From contig CM050655.1 in the NCBI GenBank assembly GCA_027574665.1, positions 13,201,170 to 13,265,169 of the forward strand: a stretch of DNA of 64,000 bases, read 5' to 3'. Below the pieces are notes generated by a model. That model did no database searches. It had not been told where the DNA came from and was given only the letters and a program-made list of their open reading frames with translations. Source of the stretch: Rhynochetos jubatus. Taxonomy: Eukaryota; Chordata; Aves; Eurypygiformes; Rhynochetidae. A program made the translations under genes and the position numbers. Below, one piece after another: positions 35,336-48,692 of this stretch; position 1 is the stretch's first letter; every line of letters starts with the position of its first letter.

Positions 35336-38300
35336 AACAGGCATTTACCTTTATCTCATATGTATTAATTACACCCATTTTAGATTTATATCATTCTTTC
35401 CCAGAATATACACTCCATCACACACAGTTCAAGTGTTCTTCATCACATTTTCAGCTACATCTCTTGAGCTCCTTCCTCATGTAAGATTTATTAAGTATAT
35501 TGACTCTTTTTCTGCAGATTTTAGTTGTATCATTTCCTACTTCTCAATAGACAGATAAGCTTTAAACATGTGATCAGCTGGTTTCCCCTTGTGAGCAAAC
35601 TGCTTGGCAAATGAGTAATTCATCACACTGACCCAGCACATGAAAAGCAAGACTTCTATGAACGTCTGTAACGTGTCATATCTATAAACAAAATAAAAAC
35701 TGAACACACAGAATTTCCTTCATAGGGTAGATGATATTTTATATGTTGCACGTAACTCATCTCAGAAAATATTTCAAAAAAATATAAGGTTTATCAGAAT
35801 TCTACAGGTATGTGACTTGACAATATTCATTCCAGCTTCAAACTCATCAGTTCTTTCTTTGCCGGAAACAGGACTCTGTGCAAGAGAGTAACTTGCTTTA
35901 CACTAAGATTTTTTAGATTACAAACCACTGTGATTCAAATGACAGAAAAAACTGTCAGCTTTGTCTCAAAGGAATACAACTGATAGAAACATACATACAC
36001 TCCTACATGTGTATGGATGTTGCAAGAACTGCATACAGCATTACGTAATGGTATTAATATAACCTAAAAATATACAAACCACCCCAAGATTAGGTCTTTA
36101 GACCAGATAAAAAATGACCAGTAGTTTTACATACATTTACATATTACTGTAAACAGTACAACATTAATTACGATTAGACATGCTTGGTTCAGTGCAAACA
36201 AGAAAACAAGTTTCCAAGGTGTGGATATTACAGCTCTGTTAGATGCCAAATGTTTCCTCTATGTCTCTCCGTGCTGTGTGCAAGATGGAGCTTCTGCAAA
36301 CAGGCATTACAAGCTCAGTAGGGTGCCTGTGCAGGTACACACATCTTTTACAACTACATTCATCACTTCTAAATTCAGATGCTATTTAAATCCAAATCTG
36401 CCTGAAGGTGCAGGTCTCCTCTTTAAATCTAAATCTGACTTAACTGTGCTTATTCCTAAAACTGGCTGACTATAGGTATCAGGGCAAATTTTAGGACTCT
36501 CTTCTATCTGTCTGTTTTAGCTAGTATGAATCCCAGTAAACTCATTTAAAGTCTAAAGCAGCTCCTCATTATCCAGGATGCTTTATGTATAACTCTTTGA
36601 ATGCTTTTTTATAATATTTGGTTTCATGCAGTCTTCTCTCATCCCTCAGTTGTGTAAATGAAGGAAAACATATGTCTAAGCATAATTAAGCCTTGACCAA
36701 CAGATTAAGAAAAATAAATAACAAAGACTTTATTCTAACAAGATACAAATTGGTAAAATTCCCAAAGGTCAAAAATATAGTTTTGGATTAATTTGATTTT
36801 GGGATAGATGAAAAGTATTTGTTGTTGTATTTTTAACATTTTTGCATGTGTATTTCCACTTTTTGGAATATCTTGGTACAGACTGCATCTGTAGCACTGA
36901 TAATATCACACCACTGTTCAATACAGAGAAATAAAAGAAATTATTAAGTGGAAAATGGAAATTACCAAGGGGAATATGCATTTTTTTCCATACATTCCTA
37001 TTACAAATTTATATAATGTAAAGGTGTTGTATTTATATATGTTATAGGCATATAAAACTAGCTGACTTTCCTGTTACAGGAGATGTAGAATAAGGAACAA
37101 ATAATACCTTTGCAAATTTGGTAGGGATATGACTCCATGCACAGAACAGAGAAAGGATGAAAAAGAACCAGAATACCTAGGGGACAGATTTTTCAAGTCT
37201 CTTACATCAAGACAAACCGTACCTGAAATAAACCTCTAAAAGTTGTCAATCTTGCCAAGCGCTTGTTCCTAGGCATCCCATTAACTTTCAAGACATGCTG
37301 TCAGTGCAACTGCTGCAGAGCACTATCAGCGAAGGTTTCAATACCAAGCTAGGGTTCTGGGTTAAGTGACTGTTAAAAGGCAGTTATTAATAGAGCACGC
37401 ACTTCATACGCTATTACTGCCATATCAGTTACATCACGTGAATGTCACAAAAAGCAGGGCAAGCCAAGATATCCTAACCTGAACCAAGTCCAGCGTCTGC
37501 CCTTACTTTTATGGCTTGGGAGAGAGAATCCCCAACTGTGCCACGCATCTAAAACATCTTCAGAGAGAGGATCGATTTAGACCCAAAAAAGCAAAAATGC
37601 ACTGCCTTTAATAGTTGGGTTTCCACGTGGCATTACTGTTGTCAGCACTACTGCAGCACCAAAACCAGGGAAAGGCTTCCTTACCCCTGAAGAACCACTG
37701 CTTAGTTGATCCCTGAAGCAGCAAAAGCCCCAGCCAGCCAGGGGAATTGCTCTGGCCTGGAAGTGGTTGAAGGACAAGGACAATCTCCCTGCGCAGAGCC
37801 CGGGAGGAGGGAAAGCAGCAGCAGCAGGCAGGTGCTCTGCGGTCTTGGACAGTTCTAGTTTGAAGAAATTAAAGGAGAGGGCGATTTTCCATCAGAGCCC
37901 GCTGCAGCCTGAGGAACAGCCGGGGAAGGGGCAGTGGACAGGCGAAAAATGGGGATGCCCACTTGGTACTCAGCACAGCATGTTCCCAGAGGTTTCCAGC
38001 CTGGGTTTTCTGAAGCAATGACGCCTCACTAGTCAGACACTCCAAGATGAAAATAAAGGTCTATTAGGCTCTGCAGAAGGCTGCCTTGACGCAGCTATTC
38101 TTTGCACGACAGCCTTTCTTTGTCCCCTGCCAGCCTCACCTGGCAATGTTGCACAACAAACATACCCTGTATGCTACGTTTACCCTTTCTTTCTTTTAGA
38201 TATATTTACCTCATAACTTTCCAGGCAATAAGGATTTTTACTGTTGTGTGAAGTTCTTCTATTTTAATTAGCAGCCAGAAAGGTCATTTTAAATCCTATA

Positions 38301-41300
38301 GTATTAGTAGCTATTCCCAGGTGTGTAACACTGAAATTAACTCAAACGTTTTTGATGACTGCTACAAAAAGGAAATCCAGTGCAAATGCAACTAATACGT
38401 TGACAGTAATACGCACAGCACTAACGCAAAACCAGACGATTTTGTAAAATGCAATGAATCAACAGTACATTCTCATGCATTCATCCTCTTCAGTCACATT
38501 CAAACTCATTTTGTCACAAAAAGCAGCACAGCATCCTCATTTGGTCATAGCCACAACTGTATTTTCTGATGTGACACAGAGAAGCAGAGTTCTGCTTTTT
38601 TCCTCATAACAGAAACGTATACTGGTATGATACTGACCTAGCTGAGGTGATCCCCCAATGGAAATGCAATAGAAGTAGGTTTCAACTGAAAGTGCAGGAA
38701 AAGACTTCTACTTAAGAGCCTTCATAATCAGTGAGGACATTTCCTAAACACAATGGGTGGAAATCCCTGCTTCCCTTTCTCCTCGGTATCTGGGCACAGA
38801 CGTGATTGCTCCAGGGAGCAACCCCAAGCAAGGCACCATTTCCTTCCCACATGTTCCTTCCTCCACATGACAATGACTAGCATATCAGCAAGCCAGAATA
38901 TATACTGGCAGAGCATGCAGAAAACTCAATCCCTCTAGAAGAAGTAGAAAATATACTGCAATCTGGTACTGTGCTGCTGCTGCTGTAAAAAGCCTCAGCC
39001 CAGCTGCAGCCAAACATAAGGAGAGTTCTCCTTGGTATGTTCCATCGCTGTATCACAAGGACTCCAGGAAAAACAAACCAGTGGGTGCCTCTTTACATAT
39101 TTTACAGCAAACAGCATTGATTCAGGGGAAAGCTAATAAGGATGTGCTCTTTTCTGGGTTCCCCTCCCACTGTTTCTACCATGCAAAGAAATTCTTTTGG
39201 AGCAGGATATAGCAGGTTATCTTACAGCAGTGTTCTGGGACTTGTGATGGGGGGGATGTCTTAATTACTATGAAGTATTTTGCCAAATACTCATTTTCAA
39301 ACAACACATTAAATGAGATTAAATGAACTCCACACAAATTCTCTGTGAGCTTTGACTTGTTTCATTCAACAATTTATACCAAATTAAAACTACATTGATT
39401 GGTAAGTCATAGTGAATAGTAATAGTGAGACTCAAGTGACTCAAAATTACACTCTCAAAGTGATAAAACCACACCTTACATATGCTCTTACCATGAAATT
39501 TCAAAATCTAGTTTATTAAAACTTTGTTAAATCTGGCTTTTGCACTTGTAACCATCACTTGATAAATGAGATGTGGACACCATATTTTCAATCTTATTTA
39601 TCTGTCAGCACTAGTAAACTCTAAGATGTGACTTTGGAATCATCAGTGATGGATCATTTATCATTAACATGATTGTATATAATTCATAGGGAGAAATATC
39701 TGTGCCTTTGAGTGTCCCACTCTTGCCTTGTAGGACAAAGGTAGTAAGGGAATCAGAGAAACAGTGGAATAACTGGAAAATAAGCATTCCAATTTCTTAA
39801 GTCTTTGATCCACATGTAGAATACAGAGAATAAACGCTTCTACACATACCTGTTTCATGAAAACATGTATATCAAGGTTGCTTTTAAATTACTCATTAAT
39901 TAACAGTTGACTAAGGGACAGCCAAAATCATGCCTGGGAGGATTTCAGTTACTTGCCTCCTAGTGGTGTTTTTTTACCTACTCACAGGGGAATATATGAT
40001 ACCTGGGCTTGCAATCTCATAAGACTGGGGTTACTCTACGTCAACTATTTCAAACTAAAAATCATAATTATTTTAGAGAACACTGGGACTTGTTTAGAGT
40101 TGGATTGGAGAGCAATTTCTGATATAGATGATGGAGTAAAATGCTGGGAATAACACAGAGAGGCCAAGACCTGAAGCAGCATGTCTGAAGGCAGGCCACC
40201 GAGTTTTTGTTATTCTAATTATTAAAGACAAACATTGAAAGTCTAAATGAGACAGGCCCTCTACCTTAAACAATTTATCAATACATTTTGAAAGTTTACA
40301 CTAGTGTACTGGGTCATTTCGGTAGAAATGCTTGCAAGTACCCATTTTTTTTATTTTTTTTTTTCCTGATCAAGATTAAAAAGGCAAGGTCTTCATGCAA
40401 TGAAGTCATAGGCTGACTGCTCTCAGCACAATAATTCTGCCAGTGTTTCCAAGGAGCTAAGTTTGAATATGAGTGATTATGAAACTAAATGTATGTCTGC
40501 ACATGAAAATATTAATTATGATTTCTCAAATGAGTATAGAAAAAGGCACACATCTTTTAAACAACCATATGTTCCTGCTTTTAAAATGAAAACAAATTAA
40601 AATATCCACAGGAGCTTTTATAGTGATTAAAAATGGCCAACCAACTGAGCTAAGTAAGTTAATTAGCACCAAAGAAGCCTCAAGTGATCTGCAGTTCTAG
40701 GCACTATTCCTTTGTCTTAAATTTAGATGACTGAGTTTACTTTACATATGAAAAAAAATATGTAGCACAGTACAAAAGACAAAGAGCAATGTTGGAACGT
40801 ATTTCCAATGCTCGTGCAGTGACAGCACAAGGCTCTTATCAGATAATAGCAGCCATTTTATAATCATCACTTTACCAAATGCAAATGCTCATGAAACTTA
40901 ACTTTTATAATTTCAAAGAAAATATCTGATAGAGCTAAATGCCCACCCATAGAGAAATTAAAAAATGAAGACCAAAAAATGTCTTTTTTAGTGGTTTTGG
41001 AGCCTCAAACTGTTCAAAGCTATTTGTACCATTTTAAAACTATTTTTTAAAATAGTTGGTATTACAGCTTTTCCTCAAAAGACTAGCAAGATTACTGAAA
41101 ATTAATTGCTCCGTAACAGTGACCAAGAGCATACACACAACATATATTGCACCCAGTCATAGTATGATTAACAAGGAAAATAATTTTGATTTTAGTACTG
41201 CAAATAAGTCTGTGAAGATACTAAAAAGTATTTTCTATGAATTCTAGTTGAAATTTTAACTTAATCTGCTATTGTATGTATGAGCATCTGTGTTTATTTT

Positions 41301-42387
41301 CTCTGAATAGTCTATTTACTGGCAGCATTTCTAAATGAATAAAGTTATTGGCAGCACAGTTCATGTAAACAGAATTTACTTCTTGCAAGCATTCACACCA
41401 AACCCAACTCAGCAAGGAATTCCAGTGAAGGAAAAAAAACAAAAAAGAAAAAAAAGGAATAAAATGTGATGGAAATTACTGAAACACCTCCTATGTCAGC
41501 ATAGGATCTAGGACCATGCAGCTGGGACAGAACATTGAGCTAGTTTTCCTATAACCAATATTCACAATTGCTTGTTAATGAGCTGATGACATTATTTAAT
41601 AAATTCTGTGAAATACATTTGAGAAAAATGTCATTCATCAGTGACAGTTTGTAGACATGAAAAAAGAAGAAATTAGTCAAATAATTAGTACCAAATTGCA
41701 AATAAAGAATTAATTTAGACAAGAACTTCAAATGACTGGTGTACACAGATGAAGAACGTGAATAACAATTATAGAAATGCAGTCTCTATGCATTGTGCAG
41801 TGAACCAAACAGTTTCTTTGCACAGATCCTTTATGCTTTCTCCTTGTTCTTCAGAAAAATAAAAGAATGTTTGCATTTACACCTTTCACCCACAGAAGAA
41901 AAATGGGCTGCAGTGGCATTTTCACCTGCATGCTTATAGAGGTCTTTGTGAACTGAAATAGGCTGTGATGGAAGCATCAGAGCTTTTCCCAAGCATGCTC
42001 AAAAGCATCTCAGTAATTGGTACCAGGCACTTCAGGACCATGTTCTCTCATACAAAAAATTTCAAATTCTTTGGCCAACTGTTATGTAACAAGTCAACAT
42101 TTTCTTAGAATCCTTCCTGCCTCTAACATGTTTCAACCACCTACTTCAAAGCCCTGACAAAAACCCTGTTTTGCTAAACAAAATGGTATTATACCAGTTA
42201 TGCTTTTTTACTCATGTTACTCTAACACCATGGGGGGAGAACATATTTCTAAATTTACCAGTGTCATTGAACTCCTTTTGCAGGGTCACCTTTTGCATTT
42301 ATTCAAGATCACCTTCTGCTGTATTGCAAGTCAAATGATATGCTCAACAGTGTAGCACTTCATAGTTCAGATGCTGGGTATTTTAAG
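35336..42387. other. Non-coding stretch with one GC-rich patch
   Basis: No gene was supported. 37764-38030 is a GC-richer patch with several CpGs (GCGCAGAGCCCGGGAGG, then AGCAGCAGCAG) and an 84-codon plus frame (37767-38021) that I do not recognise. A small internal repeat (TTTAAATCCAAATCTGCC / TTTAAATCTAAATCTGAC) lies near 36387-36440. Otherwise it is AT-rich with T runs, for example near 40345-40367. Confidence 0.45.
41038..41057. repeat. AT-rich 9-bp-stem hairpin
   Basis: AACTATTTT and AAAATAGTT form a perfect inverted repeat around a TT loop. It is AT-only apart from one C and one G, so chance is a real possibility. Confidence 0.7.
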
Positions 42388-42540
42388 GATTTGGTTTGTT
42401 TGGGTTCTGTTGGGGTTTGTTTGTTTTAGGGGCTTTTTTCCAGGTTGTGCAGGTTTTTTGTTTGGTTGGGATTTTTTGTGGTGTTTTTGTTTGGTTGGTT
42501 GGTTTTGTTTGGATTTTGTAGTTGTTATTTATATTTTTTT
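42388..42540. repeat. G/T-rich low-complexity tract (~150 bp)
   Basis: About 150 bp are almost purely G and T, with GGTTTG, TTGGTTGG and TTTTTTG words and only rare A/C. It is irregular, not a phased microsatellite. It is the largest of the G/T-type tracts in this window. Confidence 0.85.
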
Positions 42541-43944
42541 AAGTCCATGAATGGCACAGCTGTTTAAAGACCAAAGAGCAACATTTATTATTATGGAAAC
42601 CTGATCAGGATGATAGCAGTCTCACAATTATGTCATTGAATCTGCAGGGGAAAGTGACAAAACTAATACTTGACTAACTCCTAGATATTTCTGATGGTTC
42701 ATTTGTTTTCAGCAAGAAAGGGAAATATAAACAATTCACAAGAGTACAAGAGCTACACCATGACATACTACAGAAAAGGATAAATGGGCAAGCTAGGTCT
42801 AAGCAACAGCCAGTAAAGGAAGGAGATTAATTTTTAGAGAATCTGATGGATGACAATTAACCCACAATACTGGTATCTGCTAATAGGCAGAGAAGCAGCA
42901 GCCCAAGTGTTTCACCTTGGCTGCTATACTTTTTTCTCATCCTTAGATAAATTTTAAACAGTTCAGACTAGACTATTAAAACTCCAGAAGGATTAGCTGA
43001 GGGTAGACCTCAAGGCAGCATTTGAACAACTTAGAGTGCATTTCCCAAAGGTTATATACTTAACGTGAACACACACTGGAAATACATTGTATACATTCAC
43101 CAACCATATTGTGAAACTGCAAATTTCATTAGGAAAATTAATAAAATGAAATTCTGTAGTCAGGGACTTATGAATTTGAAATGACAAATTATGTACCAAC
43201 TACAGCTCCAGTCAGCCTAAATGGGTCACACAGTTAAAACACACTGCATTTGAATACAGGTTTGTCATTTCAGCTTGTTTTCAAAATTATTCAGCTGAGA
43301 TATAAACACTATGAGACTGTTTTGGTTGTGAATTGCACTATTAATCCACTTCAAAGGTTGGACACAACAGGGAATGTTCAGACATAACTTACAGTGTGAA
43401 TTCTCAATTTCTCTAATTGCCCCAAGTATGACCAGAAATCTTGTTCCATCTAAGAATTTAAGATGACAGTAGGGTTAGAAAGTCTTAAAATCATTTACTT
43501 GTATCTTTTTTCTGCATTTTAAGTATTATGTTGTGCTCCAAACACAAAGAAATCTTCATGAAGATCAGAACTGCACATGTAGAAACTTATGGCAAATACT
43601 GGCCATTCCCAAACCCAAGAAATTATTATTTTGTGTTACTGAGCATTACCTGCTTTCACAGCAGATAATTCTGATGTAAATACTTGTTCAGGGAAAAGTA
43701 ATTCAATTTAACTAATACTTTGAATTTGCCCAGTATTCACTGTCACAAAACACCAACAAGTAACTTGATCATTTACAGGATTGATTTCCCATGGATTTTC
43801 TGCTATACTTTAGTTACCAAACAATAAAACCAAATGCTTTGTCTCAGGTACACTAGCAAACCAACCTGCAATTTCAGGTAGCTTCGTTTGGACATATGGA
43901 AGAGAGCCATTCCTATAAGAATAAATAACGCAGTGAATTTCTTC
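42541..43944. other. AT-rich non-coding stretch
   Basis: No gene or repeat was recognised before the old CR1 copy. The 68-codon minus frame 42993-43199 has no recognisable features. Confidence 0.5.
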
Positions 43945-45305
43945 TAAGGATCACAGAAATGTAGTAATGCACAGCTGGAAGGGAAAGGTGAATAGATGAT
44001 CTAAGCTAAATGCTGCTTTGAATTAGTATCCTTGCAGATATCCATCTAATCCCTTTTTAAACACTTCCAAGAATAGCTATTTTGCCATCTCCTAAGGAGA
44101 CAGGACCGAGAGTTTTTCTCTTAATCTATAAAACCTGCATTCTTAATTCGTTACCTAAATCTCCCTGGCTGCAATTAAGCAGTTTAGCATTTGGCCTGCC
44201 CTTGGTAAGAATACTCCTCTCCTCTTTATGACAATAGTTTTCAGATTTTTAAAACTCTGCTCTTGTCTCTAAACTCAGTCAAACAGTTCCTCAAACCCTT
44301 CCTCACAAAAAACATTTTCTAAAGCTGTCATTTCACCCCCCTCCCTGTTCTTTGGACTCTTGTCTCTTGTTCTGCATTTCCCTTATATGCAGTACCCATA
44401 ACAGGGCCAGCCTCACCACCTGCACACCCTGGCAGAGACCAGAGGGAGATGATTTCTTCCCATCGTTTACACACAATGCCATTGCTAATTGCACCTGGAA
44501 CAGGCTCTACCATTTTTCCATAGCATCACACCACTGGCTCACATTTAGTTAGTCATCCACTGTAAATTTCCATACTCTTTTTTTTGCTGTATTGCTGTCT
44601 GGCCAACTGTTCCCTTTCTTCACATTTGTGGCTTTGCATCTCAATGCAGCACTTTGCCATTGTCCTCGAGTGTCACCTTGTTAGTCTCAGGCCATCGTGC
44701 CATTTAACAAGATCTGCTCTCCACCCTGCCAAGTTCCCCTCCCTCTGTTTGGTGACACCTGCAGAGTTTACCTAATCCCAGTGACATAACCTGAAGTGCT
44801 GAGGAGTACAAGTAGACCTGGAAACATATTAATCCCTCCTGGAAAATCAGATAAAATGATCTCCCCTTTGATGTTTTTTACTGATAACTATTTTGAAGTG
44901 CTTTACAGCCATTTGTTAACTCACTTCATGGCAGGTTTGCTGATAACATTGCTCCTCAAACTACAGATCACTATCCTGAATAGCATTAAAAACCACTTTC
45001 TGCCCAGTCACATGTAATCCCATTTATCTGTTTTGAGTAAGTATTTGAGGTGGAGCTCTTGAAGTAATTCTTGCTTTTAGAGGAGCCAAGATGAGCAAAA
45101 GGCCTGCCGGTCAGAAGCCATTTCCTCAGCAGTGAGTGTTGCGTGTAACAGGCAGAAATGTGGCAGAAACCCAACAACTTCCCTTTCCCTCACCAGGCCA
45201 TTCATCCCCTCAGTGAAGGCAAGTTGGACAACCCTGGCTTTAATTGTTCTTGACAAACCTGGAGTGTCTGTGGTCTACTGTGCAATTAATCTTCAACCAC
45301 TTACT
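43945..45305 (-). mobile_element. Old CR1 LINE fragment, interrupted
   Basis: This is a long, diverged CR1-type LINE, antisense to the given strand and covering the end of ORF2 and the 3' UTR. On the plus strand, diagnostic words follow the amniote CR1 consensus: ATCACAGAAATGTAG and GCTGGAAGGGA at the left end, CCTAAATCTCCCTGGCTGCA, then CTCACATTTAGTTAGTCATCCACTG. GCACTTTGCCATTGTCCTC, CTCAGGCCATCGTGCC, TTTGGTGACACCTGCAGAGTT and ACTGATAACTATTTT follow. After about 150 bp of unrelated sequence, CAACTTCCCTTTCCCTCACC, AGGCCATTCATCCCCTCAG and TTGTTCTTGACAAACCTGG resume the consensus. The triplets aligned with the reverse-transcriptase A-D-D box (minus, 44754-44762) read A-G-V. Both catalytic aspartates are therefore lost and the copy is dead. 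The right boundary is approximate. Confidence 0.85.
45008..45160. other. ~150-bp insertion within the old CR1
   Basis: This sequence is placed between two CR1 blocks that are adjacent in the element's consensus (the CR1 match fades after 44990-45005 and resumes near 45160). It is not recognised as CR1 or another repeat. No target duplication or poly(A) was identified. It could be an inserted short element or a stretch of CR1 too diverged to see. Confidence 0.4.
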
Positions 45306-48300
45306 TGTTGGGGTACACAGAGATGGCTGGGGCTCCCCGGGGCTGAGGTGTCCTCATGGGAGGCAGCGACCAACCCGCCAACCCAGCCAAGAAACGGGAA
45401 TGTCAGAGGACATGGGTAGGCCTGGTTCAGCAGGGTCCATGGCTAAGAAAGGCTGTGGGGAGCTGATGGCCCTGCACTGGGCTGAAGCTGAGTGCTGGGC
45501 CATGGACAGGGTAGGCAATACAGGGAGAGGGGTCAGGACCAGTGAGGCTATGACTGTCCCCAGGGCCCTAACATTACCAACTTCTTTTTTTTTTTCCAAG
45601 CATCACGGTTATAACACCTACATCAGACTAATAGACTTCTTAATTATTTATGTCTTTTGCTCCTGTTAAAATGCCCAGATAATGCATTTGCACTCTGGTT
45701 GGTTGGGATACCATCCACCCTCCATCGCAAAAAAAGTCACTACCGTTTCAGCCATAGTGTTGTAGTTACTTCTTCACATATTTTGTAACAAACTAAATCA
45801 AAACACTTGTATCACATAACACTAGTGATTATTTTATTTACTGCTATTTTTAATGTGCTGTTTTCCCTAGTATATCCATTGTTTGCATGAAGTACCCAAT
45901 CACAGTTAGTACAAGTCAAAGACAACAGCAAGTCTGAGCTGAGCTTTCGTAAAGGTAGACCTGAACTGGGGATTCCTGAGAGTTTAAGCAACTCTTCAAA
46001 CTGAAGCCTCTTTTACACATGAGTCTTTAACACTCTGGACCAAGACTAAAATCTTTAAGTCAAATTTAAAAGCAAGTTTTCTATCCTATTATTTTATTCT
46101 GTCTTTTGTCCTTAACACATATAATCCCAAAGATTCATTATTATAGTAGTCTATATTTTTTCCCAAATGTTCCATTTTACGTAGAGGACTAACATCCTTC
46201 TACAAATCAACTCCAAGGTGAGGCTTTAAAAAGTCACTATTTTAGAAAAGGGTATATTTCTATTTAGCGTTCAGCAAAAGGCTTATTTCTTCAGGCAGAG
46301 AGCACAAGGAAACCATGCATGTTGTTCTGCATTAATTTTCATCTAATGTAACATAGCAGTACAATGTTGAACTATTTTGGCAGAGCTGTGTAGTTAGCAG
46401 AGGTGGCAGAGTTATTTACTGCAAACTATCCAGCAAATATAGACATATTTCCCTGTCTGCTCTTCACACTGAAAATCTGGTTACATGATAATGGGAGCAA
46501 AAGAGGTGCCTTATCAACATGTCAGTAAGATTTTTAACTGCTATCTCTCCAGCACTCAATCTTCCCTAAGCAATAATCAATGCAAAAGCAAATGTTAAAA
46601 CATATAAAACAGTAACTCTAACATTTAGCCATAAATGTTGGAATTAAAATTAGGGCTCCAGCATCATCATTTTCATAAATCCTACTGGACTGCTGCGGTT
46701 TATCCAGATGTTTTTATTCCAACTGTGCTTCTTATGAGAGCAGCAAGATCCTAATTTTGGTTCATTAAAGATAGCATTATGAGGGGGGTTTTGCTGTGCT
46801 TTTTGTTTTGCTTTATGTTCCTTCTTCTGAATCTTGTACTCACTGTTGCCATCTAAGATGCCATCTAAATTCAGGATGCCTTTTTCATAGAGAATTTGCT
46901 TCCTAACATTCAGTTTTGTATTTAGCTCTTCAAGAATGCTTCATCATTCTCTCATTTTTAGTTATTAGCACATCCTAAGTTCATATCTGAATAGTAAATT
47001 TAATTTTAATTTTTGTGCTTTTATTTAGGGCTTGATTTTCTGTGTTAGCAAAATTAGTTGATGAAATGTTAAGCCTTTAAGCCAACTTCCATAAAATCAG
47101 TTTTGTTTCCTTTTACATACATTTAAGATTATATGAAAGTCTCTTGCCCATCTGCTTCCAGTCTAACTGTATGTCTCTCGTATAAAATCCACTTTAAGAC
47201 TCATTCTATTCCAGCTAACGTTGTCAAAAGGCAAGATAATCTCACTGCTAATGCTATTCTTGATACATTCAAGTTGTCAAATGCATATATAGTAACAAAA
47301 CAAAAAACATGCTTTGTATCATTCTTACTCATCACCTATTGACATTTTAATGCCTTTTCCTGTTCCAGAATCTCTCGAATCATTCATATTGAATAGAAAG
47401 AGCAATTGATTTCTATTATGTCTTTCTTTGAACAAACTTTCCATCCTGAGCAGACTGTCTTTAGCAAACAATTAGTTCCAGTCCTTTACCTAGTGTATGA
47501 CTTCATAATCAAACATTCATATATACACTGTCAGGTGTTTCTGTAAGTTTTAAAGCACTTAAAAAAATATACATACATACAAAAAACAACCCTCAAAAAC
47601 CACATAAATATGTTGGAAAGTACATATACAAATAAAAAATGCTAGAAGGTAAATTTAGCTCTGCTAAACTTCTTACTGCCTGAACAAGTGACTCCATAAC
47701 TCTGGGCAGCAATAAAAGATAATTTTGAAAAGTACTTCCACACTTGAGTATCCTGCCAAACAAGTCACATTAATGCAGGCCATCAGTTCCCAAGATTACA
47801 GAGTCTACCTTACCTGTTTTCAAACAATTAAAAACCTGCAGATCTAAAAGCCAGTAGAGAAAAAACAAATAGCATGAGTTGGACCACACCTGGGACCAGT
47901 ATAGGACCCTCTAAAGGAAAGCTTCACGTCACTTCGAGAGTATTTAGTGAATTATGCTGAAATAACTGCCACAACATGAGCAGAATCTGGTCCTTCACTG
48001 AATCAAATGCCTCCTGAACAAGGCAGGCTAAAGTCAAAAATTGAGCTACACTTCAAGATATCAGAGTTTGCCACTGCTCTTGCCCTTGCACCCCCCCACC
48101 TACTAGTCTTTCTTGTGCTAGCACAGGCATTTGCATAGCTACTTCATAAAGCCAAAAGCTGGTTTATTGCTGACCATTTTACACCCGTTTTGTAAGGGGT
48201 TATTTGTTTGTTCGTGCTGGCTTGGTTTTGCTGTCACTTAATTAAAAACCTATTACCAGTCAAAACTACAACTTAAACAAAATGATCAAATCCTGACTGA

Positions 48301-48634
48301 TTCTGAAGGTTAGGAAGGTACTGAGGATGGGGAGCAAGATGGACACAAAAAAGGACAGGTCTTTGCATGTCCGATCACTGCCACACATAACCAACAGTTT
48401 GACAGATATCATAAACCATAAGGAAGCTGAGTTATAAAAATCTTCCAGCAAATATTTTGTTCCAGAGACCATCATTTCCAAAAGACCACGTTTTTGGAAA
48501 AAAGAAATGGTTTTGGATAAGCATTTAGCTAGCTACTAATTTGAATCTGCCTGGGGAGTTCAAAATAAATGCTATAAGCAAGACAATATCATCTCACTGA
48601 CTGAGCTGACTAAAATACAACAAAGTTTAAGGCA
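45306..48634. other. Non-coding stretch starting with a GC-rich patch
   Basis: 45306-45586 is GC-rich (CCCCGGGGCTGAGG, GGGAGAGGGGTCAGG) and is open on both strands (frames to 45669 plus and 45354-45599 minus) without recognisable protein. It ends in an 11-base T run. The rest is AT-rich with no gene or repeat recognised. Confidence 0.45.
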
Positions 48635-48692
48635 AAAGGAAGCTGAAATGATAAAAGTATGATTTAAAGGAAGCTGAAACAGTAATAGTATG
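48635..48692 (+). repeat. Two-copy tandem duplication, 31-bp period
   Basis: AAAGGAAGCTGAAATGATAA (start of copy 1 at 48635) is repeated from 48666 as AAAGGAAGCTGAAACAGTAA, with 23 of 27 bases identical over the aligned core (48635-48661 and 48666-48692). It looks like a simple local duplication. Confidence 0.85.

Noticed and set aside
44328..44775. Frames around 44.3-44.8 kb as small genes
   Set aside because: They fall in the old CR1 copy and are broken remains on the wrong strand or in the wrong frame.
46690..46715. LTR end-like CTGCGGTTTATCCAG
   Set aside because: Ten or so matching bases only, with no family sequence on either side.
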